Assembly (NCBI GenBank): GCA_046153015.1
Contig: JBJXGF010000369.1
Location: 1 to 5,028, forward strand
DNA: 5,028 nt
Reading direction: 5' to 3'
Origin: JBJXGF01 sp046153015
Lineage (GTDB): Bacteria; Actinomycetota; Acidimicrobiia; Acidimicrobiales; CAIXPF01
Positions within the stretch are counted from its first letter, which is position 1. Every line of letters starts with the position of its first letter. This document shows, one piece after another, positions 1 through 5,028 of this stretch. Made by a program: the position numbers and the translations under genes. A model generated the notes under the pieces. That model saw only the letters and a list, made by a program, of their open reading frames with translations, ran no database searches and had not been told where the DNA came from.

Positions 1-1
1 C

Positions 2-823
2 GCCGCCTCCGCCGGCTCGCTGATCGTTCCGTCGACCCCGCCGACGGCGCCGGCCACGCTGGCCCGCACGCCGGCGCCGTCGGCGCCGCCGAGCGGCGAC
101 GGCCGCTGCGAGGTGGTCCCCGCCGAGCCCGCCTACGGGTTCGACCCGTTCTACGAGAAGGTGTGCGTGGTCGACGGCGTGCCGATCGTGGCCGCCGGCG
201 TGGTCGAGGACGCGGCGCTGCGCGCCGCGGCCGACATCGCCCACAACATGCTGCTGCCCCGCCCCGACCTGCGGGCCCAGATGATCGCCAACGGGCTGCG
301 CATCGGGGTGCTGGGCCGCCGCCAGCAGGCCACCGAGATGCCCGAGTACCGCGACCTCACCACCCGCTACCCGGGGCGTGACTGGAACGCGGCCCGCGCC
401 TACGGGGCCCGCCCCGGGCGCCCGCTGATGATCGCGCCGGAGGAGAACCTCACCTGCGGCCCGGCCGACACCTATCCCGGCCAGAGCGTGCTCACCCACG
501 AGCTGGGCCACAGCGTGCTCGACCTGGCGGTGGCCTTCGTCGACCCGACCTTCAAGGGCCGCCTGGCCGACGCCTTCCGCCAGGCGCAGGGCATGACGGT
601 CTACCGCCGCTCGTACGCGATGACCGACCTCGACGAGTACTGGGCCGAGGGCGTGCAGGACTACTTCGACGCGTCGACCCGGGGGGTGGGCGACGACGGC
701 GGCGGCAACGGCTACGACAGCCCGATCGCCACCCGGGCCGAGCTCGCGGCGGCCGACCCCGTGCTGCACGGGCTGATCGCCGAGGTGTTCACCGACCGGC
801 GCTGGACGCCCTCCTGCCCCTGA
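2..823 (+). CDS. Secreted zinc metallopeptidase, lethal-factor-like gluzincin (5' truncated)
   Basis: The reading frame is open from the left edge, so the true start and any signal peptide lie outside the window; 273 residues are visible. Residues 1 to about 33 are a Pro/Ala/Thr/Ser-rich stretch typical of an extracellular linker, and the globular domain follows. The zinc motif HELGH is at visible residues 166-170 (nt 497-511). Downstream is SYAMTDLDEYWAEG, with Tyr205 (nt 614), Glu212 (nt 635) and Glu216 (nt 647). The Y-x6-E spacing matches what I recall for anthrax lethal factor and PPEP-1 (MEROPS M34-like), where Tyr assists catalysis and Glu is the third zinc ligand. Four cysteines (nt 107, 164, 455, 815) could form two disulfides, fitting export. 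The segment ending in YWAEGVQDYFD, followed by TRAEL and a short tail, resembles a family of uncharacterised extracellular proteins, and the C-terminus looks complete. The substrate is unknown. Peptidase fold is fairly sure; M34 relationship and secretion are inference. Confidence 0.72.
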   Translation, partial: AASAGSLIVPSTPPTAPATLARTPAPSAPPSGDGRCEVVPAEPAYGFDPFYEKVCVVDGVPIVAAGVVEDAALRAAADIAHNMLLPRPDLRAQMIANGLRIGVLGRRQQATEMPEYRDLTTRYPGRDWNAARAYGARPGRPLMIAPEENLTCGPADTYPGQSVLTHELGHSVLDLAVAFVDPTFKGRLADAFRQAQGMTVYRRSYAMTDLDEYWAEGVQDYFDASTRGVGDDGGGNGYDSPIATRAELAAADPVLHGLIAEVFTDRRWTPSCP

Positions 824-849
824 ACGCGGGTCGGACGGCGCCGGCGCGG

Positions 850-855
850 TAGCGT
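850..855 (+). promoter_or_regulatory. -10-like hexamer TAGCGT for a leaderless start
   Basis: TAGCGT fits the actinobacterial -10 pattern TANNNT and ends 8 nt before the GTG at 864. Transcription would therefore begin at or next to the start codon. No Shine-Dalgarno sequence lies between the preceding stop and this GTG, and I see no clear -35. The hexamer supports GTG 864 over the in-frame ATG at 909. Confidence 0.5.
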
Positions 856-863
856 GCGCCGCC

Positions 864-2105
864 GTGAGCCGCCCGCTCTCCCCGGTGAGCGACGCCGGCC
901 GTCGCGCCATGGCGCTGGTCGGCCCGCTGCTGCCCGAGCTCGCCTCCCGCGCCGCGGCGAACGACCGGGCCGCCGTGTTCCCGGTGGCGCAGGCGCGCCG
1001 CCTCCAAGCCGTCGGCGTCGCCGCGCTCACCGCGCCGACCGAGCTCGGCGGGGGCGGCGTCGACCAGCTGCGCGACGTGATGGCGCTGGCGGCGCGGGTC
1101 GCCGCGGCCGACGCGTCGATGGGCATCGCGCTCAACATGCACCTGTCGTTCTGCTGGAGCCTCGCCCGGCTGGCCCGGGCCGGTCTGCCCGCCTCGCCGG
1201 CGGCGGCGGAGCTGCTGGGCGCCGTGTCCGCCGGACGCGTCTGGTTCTGCTCGGCGGTCACCGAGGCCGGCGTGAACTACCTGCACCCCCGCACCACGCT
1301 CACCGCCCGGGGCGCAGACGCGGGCGGCGGGTTCCGCCTCGACGGCGTCAAGGTGTTCGCCACCGCCTCGCCGGCCGCCACCCACTTCAACGTCAACGCC
1401 CGAGGCGTGGGCGCCGGGGTGGAGGGGCGGCTGTGCACGGTGGTGGTCCCCGCCGACGCCGCCGGCGTCACCGTCCTCGACGACTGGGACGGGATGGGCA
1501 TGCGCGCCTCGGGGTCCGGCTCGGTCCGCTTCGACGCGGTGGCGGTGGCGGCGCCCCCCGACGCGTTGGTGTCTCCCGGCGGCCCGGTCGGCGCGTGGTC
1601 GCCGGGGGTGCTCTGCGGACGGGCGTTCGGCAACACCGGCAACCTCGCCGCCATGCTCGGCGTGGCCGAGGCGGCGCACGAGCTGGCCCACGAACGCGTC
1701 CGCCGCGGCGCCCGGGTGACCGCGGCGCCGCTCGGCGAGCGGGCCGGGGTGCGCCATCTCGCCGCCGAGCTGACGGTGGAGCTCGCCGCGGCCCGCGCCG
1801 CGCTGGCCCGGCTGGGCGAGGAGGCCGACGAGGTCGCCGCCGCGCCGCCGACCGAGCTGGCCGACGCGCACCGCTTCATGGCCAGCTTCCAGGAGACCAA
1901 GCTGATCGTGAACCGGGCCGCGCAGGCGGTGTGCGACCGGGCGCTCACCCTTGCCGGCGGCGTCGGCTACACCGGGGCCAGCGCCGCCCAGCGGCACTAC
2001 CGGGACGTGCGCGCCGGCGGGTTCATGCAGCCCTTCAGCCCCCACGAGGCCCTCGGCTACCTGGGCGACCTCGCCGCCGGCCGGGCGCCCGACGTGCTGG
2101 CCTGA
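864..2105 (+). CDS. Acyl-CoA dehydrogenase family flavoprotein
   Basis: This 413-residue protein has the usual length and three-part layout of acyl-CoA dehydrogenases: an N-terminal helical domain (about 1-120), a middle beta domain (about 125-228) and a C-terminal helical domain (about 245-405). Recognisable pieces are CSAVTEAG (129-136), which takes the place of the TEPxxGSD flavin/substrate segment; WDGMGMRASGSGSVRFD (208-224), the conserved W-x-G-M-x-x-T/S-x-S region; and LTLAGGVGYTG (361-371) followed by HYRDVRAG (378-385). Members normally oxidise acyl-CoA thioesters at C2-C3 with FAD in the cytosol. Here the segment aligning with the catalytic IYEGT reads FMQPF (387-391), so the expected Glu appears to be Gln389. 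It may act on another substrate, or as a related flavin monooxygenase of the DszC type; His93 in NMHLSF would be worth comparing with DszC. The 40-bp gap upstream and 22-bp gap downstream allow co-transcription. Fold is secure; substrate is unknown. Confidence 0.88.
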   Translation: MSRPLSPVSDAGRRAMALVGPLLPELASRAAANDRAAVFPVAQARRLQAVGVAALTAPTELGGGGVDQLRDVMALAARVAAADASMGIALNMHLSFCWSLARLARAGLPASPAAAELLGAVSAGRVWFCSAVTEAGVNYLHPRTTLTARGADAGGGFRLDGVKVFATASPAATHFNVNARGVGAGVEGRLCTVVVPADAAGVTVLDDWDGMGMRASGSGSVRFDAVAVAAPPDALVSPGGPVGAWSPGVLCGRAFGNTGNLAAMLGVAEAAHELAHERVRRGARVTAAPLGERAGVRHLAAELTVELAAARAALARLGEEADEVAAAPPTELADAHRFMASFQETKLIVNRAAQAVCDRALTLAGGVGYTGASAAQRHYRDVRAGGFMQPFSPHEALGYLGDLAAGRAPDVLA

Positions 2106-2114
2106 CCAGGTCCC

Positions 2115-2120
2115 TACACT
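2115..2120 (+). promoter_or_regulatory. -10-like hexamer TACACT for a leaderless start
   Basis: TACACT matches TANNNT and sits 7 nt before ATG 2128, within the 22-bp gap after the acyl-CoA dehydrogenase stop. No Shine-Dalgarno sequence precedes the ATG. The spacing suits initiation at the A of the ATG. The sequence 15-20 nt further upstream is the end of the preceding gene and shows no clear -35. It selects ATG 2128 over ATG 2134, although the latter is only two codons downstream. Confidence 0.55.
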
Positions 2121-2127
2121 CGCGACG

Positions 2128-3927
2128 ATGACGATGACCGGGGAGGAACGCGACCAGGCCGCCGCCGACGTCGCCTGGGATCTCGAGCCGTTGGTCGAGG
2201 GCGGCGCCGCCGGCGTCGACGCGCTGCTCGACCGCGCCGATCGCGCCGCCGACGAGCTGACCGGGCTGAAGGGCCGGCTCGCCGAGCTGGGCGCGGGCGA
2301 GCTCGCCGACGCGATGCGCCGCTTCGCCGAGCTGGAGGAGCTGCTCGGCCGGGCCGGCAGCTACGCCGGCCTGCGCTTCGCCGTCGACACCGCCGAGCCG
2401 GCCAACGGCGCGCTCATGCAACGGGTGCAGGAACGCTCGACGGCGGTCGGCACCCGCCTGCTGTTCTTCGAGCTCGAGTGGGCGGCCCTGCCCGACGAGG
2501 CCGCCGAGGCGCTGCTCGCCGACCCGGGCCTCGCGTTCTGCGCGCACCACCTGCGTTCGGCGCGGCGCTACCGGGCGCACCTCTTGAGCGAGCCGGAGGA
2601 GCGGATCCTCTCGGAGAAGTCGCTCACCGGCGCCTCGGCGTGGTCCCGGCTCTTCGGCGAGCTGTCCGCCGCCATCGAGGCGCCGCTGCCCGAGCGGACG
2701 GTGAAGCTGGAGGAGGCGCTGTCGCTGTTGTCTCATCCCGACCGCACGATGCGCCGCCAGGCGGCCGACGCGGTCACCGCCGGGCTGGCGCCGGGTCTGC
2801 GCACCCGGGCGTTCATCTTCAACACCCTGCTCAACGACAAGGCGATCGACGACCGGCTCCGCTCCTACCCGAGCTGGATCTCGAGCCGCAACCTGGCCAA
2901 CGAAGCGTCGGACTCCTCGGTCGAGGCGCTGGTCGAGGCGGTGGTGGGCCGCTACGACATCCCGCAGCGGTGGTACCGGCTGAAGGCGCAGATCCTCGGC
3001 CTGGACCGCCTCGCCGACTACGACCGGATGGCCTCGGTGGCCGAAGCGGAGGCGGCCTTCGGTTGGCGGGCGGCGCGCGAGGTGGTGCTCGACTCGTACG
3101 CGTCGTTCTCGGGTGAGCTGGCCGAGGTGGCGCAGCGCTTCTTCGACGAGGGCTGGATCGACGCGCCGGTCCGCCCGGCCAAGCGGCCCGGCGCGTTCTG
3201 CGCGTACACCGTGCCCTCGCACCACCCGTACGTGCTGCTCAACTGGACCGGCAAGCGGCGCGACGTGCTGACCCTCGCCCACGAGCTCGGCCACGGCGTG
3301 CACGCCTACCTGTCCCGGCCCCAGGGCGTGTTCCACATGGGCACCCCGCTGACGCTGGCCGAGACGGCCAGCGTGTTCGGCGAGACCGTCACCTTCGGCC
3401 GCCTGCTCGAGGCCACCGGCGATCCCGCCGAGCGGCTCTCGCTCTTGGCCGAGAGCGTCGAAGGCGCGATCGCCACGGTGTTCCGCCAGACCGCCATGAA
3501 CCGCTTCGAGCACTCGGTGCACACCGCCCGCCGGCAGGAGGGGGAGCTGTCGGTCGAGCGCTTCGGCGAGCTGTGGGCCGCGTCCCAGGAGGCGATGCTC
3601 GGCGACTCGGTGGAGGTCACCGAGGGCTACCGCACCTGGTGGTCGTACATCCCGCACTTCATCAACACGCCCGGCTACGTGTACGCCTACGCGTACGGGC
3701 AGCTCCTCGCCCTGTCGGTGTACCGCCGCTACGAGGAGGGCGGGGCGGCGTTCGTGCCCCGCTACCTCGAGCTGCTCGCCGCCGGCGGGTCCCGCGCCCC
3801 GGAGGAGCTGGGCGCGCTGGTGGGCTGCGACCTCGCCGACCCGGGGTTCTGGGACGGCGGCCTCGCCATCGTCGAGGCCCAGCTCCAAGCGGCCGAGGCC
3901 GCCGCCCGCGCCGCCGGACGCGTGTGA
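2128..3927 (+). CDS. pepF: M3 family oligoendopeptidase (PepF type)
   Basis: This 599-residue zinc peptidase matches the usual length of about 600 for PepF-type enzymes, which cut short peptides in the cytosol during peptide recycling. An N-terminal helical region (about 1-190) includes the segment usually called oligoendopeptidase_N, and the M3 catalytic domain runs from about 200 to 580. The zinc site is HELGH at 385-389 (nt 3280-3294), with Glu386 as general base and Glu412 in LAETASVFGE (nt 3361) as third ligand; the H-to-E distance of 27 is close to the 28 I count in PepF. The substrate-binding motif HFINTPGYVYAYAYGQ (from His510) carries the His and Tyr residues that stabilise the transition state in M3 enzymes. 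The frame stays open upstream to an ATG at 1951, but that would overlap the previous gene by about 150 bp and add 59 residues of shadow sequence. ATG 2128 fits the family length and the upstream hexamer. There is no signal peptide. All catalytic residues are present. Confidence 0.92.
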   Translation: MTMTGEERDQAAADVAWDLEPLVEGGAAGVDALLDRADRAADELTGLKGRLAELGAGELADAMRRFAELEELLGRAGSYAGLRFAVDTAEPANGALMQRVQERSTAVGTRLLFFELEWAALPDEAAEALLADPGLAFCAHHLRSARRYRAHLLSEPEERILSEKSLTGASAWSRLFGELSAAIEAPLPERTVKLEEALSLLSHPDRTMRRQAADAVTAGLAPGLRTRAFIFNTLLNDKAIDDRLRSYPSWISSRNLANEASDSSVEALVEAVVGRYDIPQRWYRLKAQILGLDRLADYDRMASVAEAEAAFGWRAAREVVLDSYASFSGELAEVAQRFFDEGWIDAPVRPAKRPGAFCAYTVPSHHPYVLLNWTGKRRDVLTLAHELGHGVHAYLSRPQGVFHMGTPLTLAETASVFGETVTFGRLLEATGDPAERLSLLAESVEGAIATVFRQTAMNRFEHSVHTARRQEGELSVERFGELWAASQEAMLGDSVEVTEGYRTWWSYIPHFINTPGYVYAYAYGQLLALSVYRRYEEGGAAFVPRYLELLAAGGSRAPEELGALVGCDLADPGFWDGGLAIVEAQLQAAEAAARAAGRV

Positions 3928-3940
3928 CCGGCCCGGCGCC
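3928..3940. other. 13-bp convergent gap between stop codons
   Basis: The oligoendopeptidase stop (TGA 3925-3927) and the peroxiredoxin stop (TAG, complement of 3941-3943) face each other across 13 GC-only bases. I see no hairpin followed by a T-run in either direction, so any terminator must lie inside a coding region or be factor-dependent. Transcripts from the two strands probably overlap at their 3' ends. Confidence 0.6.
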
Positions 3941-4579
3941 CTACCGGATGGTGGGCTGCTTCACCAGGCGCAGGTAGGGCTTCTTCGCGTCCCAGCCCTC
4001 GGGGAACTTCTCCTTGGCCGCCTCGTCGGACAGCGCCGGCACGATGATCACGTCGTCGCCGTCCTTCCAGTTCACCGGGGTGGCCACCGAATGGCCGGCG
4101 GTGAGCTGCAGGCTGTCGATCACCCGGAGGATCTCGTCGAAGTTGCGCCCCGTCGAGGCCGGGTAGGTGAGCGTGAGCTTCACCTTGTTGTCCGGGCCGA
4201 TCACGAACACCGACCGCACGGTGAAGGTGTCGCTGGCGTTGGGGTGGATCATGTCGTAGAGGTCGGCGACGGTCTTGTCGGGGTCGCCGATGATCGGGAA
4301 GTTCGGGGCCACGCCCTGGGTCTCCTCGATGTCGCCGGCCCAGCGGCGGTGATCCTCGACCGAGTCGACCGAGAGGGCCAGCACCTTGGTGTTGCGCTTC
4401 TCGAACTCGTCCTTCAGCTTGGCGGTGTAGCCGAGCTCGGTGGTGCAGACCGGCGTGAAGTCACGCGGATGGCTGAACAGCACGGCCCACTTGCCGTCCT
4501 TCCACTGGTGGAAGTCGATCCGGCCCTCGGTCGTGTCGGCGGTGAAGTTGGGGGCGTCGTCGCCCAGTCGCAGCGTCAT
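3941..4579 (-). CDS. 1-Cys peroxiredoxin (Prx6 type)
   Basis: This 212-residue protein reduces hydrogen peroxide and organic hydroperoxides with a peroxidatic cysteine. The active site FSHPRDFTPVCTTE holds His37, Pro38, Thr42 and Cys45 in the P-x3-T-x2-C arrangement, and Arg122 in TVRSVFVIG is the conserved active-site arginine. Cys45 is the only cysteine, so there is no resolving residue and the enzyme must be recycled by an outside thiol. The C-terminal extension (about 160-212, including TPVNWKDGDDVIIVP and KPYLRLVKQP) separates Prx6 proteins from the shorter AhpC/BCP types. The N-terminus MTLRLGDDAPNFTADT begins exactly where family members do, supporting ATG 4579. A GGAGG lies 11 nt upstream. 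It is transcribed away from the right-edge gene and towards the oligoendopeptidase gene. No OxyR- or Fur-type operator is obvious in the 76-bp upstream region. Family assignment is very secure. Confidence 0.96.
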   Translation of the reverse strand: MTLRLGDDAPNFTADTTEGRIDFHQWKDGKWAVLFSHPRDFTPVCTTELGYTAKLKDEFEKRNTKVLALSVDSVEDHRRWAGDIEETQGVAPNFPIIGDPDKTVADLYDMIHPNASDTFTVRSVFVIGPDNKVKLTLTYPASTGRNFDEILRVIDSLQLTAGHSVATPVNWKDGDDVIIVPALSDEAAKEKFPEGWDAKKPYLRLVKQPTIR

Positions 4580-4590
4580 CTTCGGAACTG

Positions 4591-4595
4591 CCTCC
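4591..4595 (-). promoter_or_regulatory. Shine-Dalgarno GGAGG of the peroxiredoxin gene
   Basis: The complement strand reads GGAGG, then 11 nt, then ATG 4579. The spacing is slightly long but the match is perfect. It is the only clear ribosome binding site among the four visible gene starts and shows that this mRNA has a leader. Confidence 0.65.
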
Positions 4596-4601
4596 AGTGA
4601 G

Positions 4602-4628
4602 ATCCCTATTCCCGAGCAAAGGTATCAA
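4602..4628 (-). promoter_or_regulatory. Candidate peroxiredoxin promoter
   Basis: On the complement strand, TTGATA (4628-4623) resembles a -35 element, and a TAGGGAT stretch (4608-4602) follows it 14 nt later. That spacer is shorter than the normal 16-18 nt, and the second box is a weak match to TATAAT or TANNNT. The exact boxes are therefore uncertain. The location, upstream of a Shine-Dalgarno sequence in the least GC-rich stretch of the window, is what supports a promoter here. Confidence 0.35.
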
Positions 4629-4643
4629 CATTCGCCGCCGTGG

Positions 4644-4649
4644 CAGGAT
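4644..4649 (+). promoter_or_regulatory. -10-like hexamer CAGGAT for a leaderless start
   Basis: CAGGAT differs from TANNNT only at its first base and ends 6 nt before GTG 4656. As at 864 and 2128, no Shine-Dalgarno sequence intervenes. It is the weakest of the three leaderless-type hexamers. Confidence 0.35.
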
Positions 4650-4655
4650 CGGGCC

Positions 4656-5028
4656 GTGGAGCGGGTGCTGCTGCTGATGGCGGCCGACAGCTACCGGGCC
4701 GGCGACTTCCTGCGAGCCGCCCGCGCGTTGGGCGTCGAGGTCGTCGTCGGCCTCGAGGCCGTCCCGGGCGTCGACCGGCCGCTGGCCCTCGCCCCGGCGC
4801 TCACCCTCGACTTCGCCGACCTCGCCCGAGGGCTGGCCGCCGTGCTGGCGCTGCACCGGGAGGCGCCGCTGGCCGCGGTGGTCGCCGCCGACGGCGCCGC
4901 CCAAGGCGTCGCCGCGGCCGCCGCCGGCGCGCTCGCCGCGCCGGCGATGGCGCAGAAGCAACGGGTCGAGGTGCAGTACCCGCTCGGCTTCATCTTCGAC
5001 ACGGTGTTCGCCGAGATCAAAACCGCGT
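4656..5028 (+). CDS. Probable ATP-grasp enzyme, N-terminal part (3' truncated)
   Basis: The frame is open from GTG 4656 to the right edge; 124 codons are visible and no stop is reached. The start MERVLLLMAADSYRAGDFLR followed by AARALGVEVVVG looks like a Rossmann-like first strand, helix and second strand. LTLDFADLARG and PLAAVVAADGAAQGVAAAAA (about 71-90) continue the alternating pattern of the pre-ATP-grasp domain found in PurK/PurD-like and carboxylate-amine ligases, which join a carboxylate to an amine or thiol using ATP. The ATP-binding domain itself lies beyond the edge, so activity and substrate cannot be named. From codon 98 (nt 4947) the protein reads AMAQKQRVEVQYPLGFIFD, which does not look like the usual continuation after this domain, and the DNA there uses AAA and CAA codons that are rare elsewhere in the window. 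It diverges from the peroxiredoxin gene across 76 bp. A truncated or chimeric frame cannot be excluded. Confidence 0.55.
   Translation, partial: MERVLLLMAADSYRAGDFLRAARALGVEVVVGLEAVPGVDRPLALAPALTLDFADLARGLAAVLALHREAPLAAVVAADGAAQGVAAAAAGALAAPAMAQKQRVEVQYPLGFIFDTVFAEIKTA

Noticed and set aside
43..90. Three GGCGCCG repeats (46-52, 73-79, 82-88) as a possible repeat element or binding site array
   Set aside because: They fall in the codons of the Pro/Ala linker and are explained by GCC/GCG/CCG codon use. Spacing is irregular.
113..823. Start of the first gene at GTG 113
   Set aside because: The frame is open to the left edge, a Cys and a typical linker are encoded before 113, and no promoter or ribosome binding site is seen, so the gene is edge-truncated rather than starting here.
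789..2045. Long minus-strand open frame (418 codons) opposite the acyl-CoA dehydrogenase gene
   Set aside because: It is antisense to a gene with clear family motifs. Its product is Arg/Gly/His-rich low-complexity sequence, as expected from an antisense frame in GC-rich DNA, with no recognisable domain.
1951..2127. Upstream extension of the oligoendopeptidase to ATG 1951
   Set aside because: It would overlap the end of the acyl-CoA dehydrogenase by about 150 bp and add 59 Pro/Ala/Ser-rich residues absent from PepF proteins. ATG 2128 fits length and promoter context.
854..2131. Plus-strand frame (425 codons) overlapping the acyl-CoA dehydrogenase gene in another phase
   Set aside because: The product is almost entirely Arg, Gly, Ala and Pro. 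The frame starting at 864 carries the family motifs.
497..3294. Two HELGH peptidases in one window as a linked proteolytic system
   Set aside because: One is probably exported and the other cytosolic, they belong to different families, and a flavoprotein gene lies between them. Proximity alone does not support a joint function.
2035..3888. Minus-strand open frame of 617 codons opposite the oligoendopeptidase gene
   Set aside because: Its length comes from the scarcity of stop codons at this GC content. The sequence is low complexity, while the plus strand has intact M3 catalytic motifs.
4091..4600. Plus-strand frame opposite the peroxiredoxin gene
   Set aside because: It is a shadow: the minus strand encodes a full-length peroxiredoxin with every active-site residue.

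Overview
The window is very GC-rich (roughly 70% or more by eye), with GC-ending codons, GTG starts and apparently leaderless genes. This suggests a high-GC actinobacterium, possibly an environmental lineage such as Acidimicrobiia; that placement is inference from composition and gene style only. It holds three complete genes and two genes cut by the window edges. Coding density is above 95%, and there are no RNA genes, mobile elements, CRISPR arrays or long unexplained gaps.

Layout. Positions 2-823 (+) carry the 3' part of a probably secreted zinc metallopeptidase: a Pro/Ala/Thr linker, then an ectodomain with HELGH and a downstream Y-x6-E pattern like that of anthrax lethal factor-type gluzincins. 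After 40 bp comes an acyl-CoA dehydrogenase-fold flavoprotein (864-2105, +). After a further 22 bp comes an M3-family oligoendopeptidase F-type gene (2128-3927, +). Its stop lies 13 bp from the stop of a convergent 1-Cys peroxiredoxin gene (3941-4579, -). The peroxiredoxin diverges across a 76-bp promoter region, the least GC-rich part of the window, from a second edge-truncated gene (4656-5028, +), whose start resembles the N-terminal domain of ATP-grasp enzymes.

How the genes relate. The three + strand genes could be read in series. However, the two internal starts (864 and 2128) each have a TANNNT hexamer 7-8 nt upstream and no Shine-Dalgarno sequence, so each probably has its own leaderless promoter. 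The gene at 4656 has a weaker version of the same arrangement. The peroxiredoxin instead has a leader with GGAGG. The gene set reads as ordinary housekeeping or accessory metabolism: extracellular and cytosolic peptide breakdown, a flavin enzyme and peroxide defence. I see no convincing new multi-gene system. The points most worth a second look are the lethal-factor-like secreted peptidase, the Glu-to-Gln change at the expected catalytic position of the acyl-CoA dehydrogenase homologue, the leaderless-start pattern, and the odd last 80 bp of the right-edge gene.
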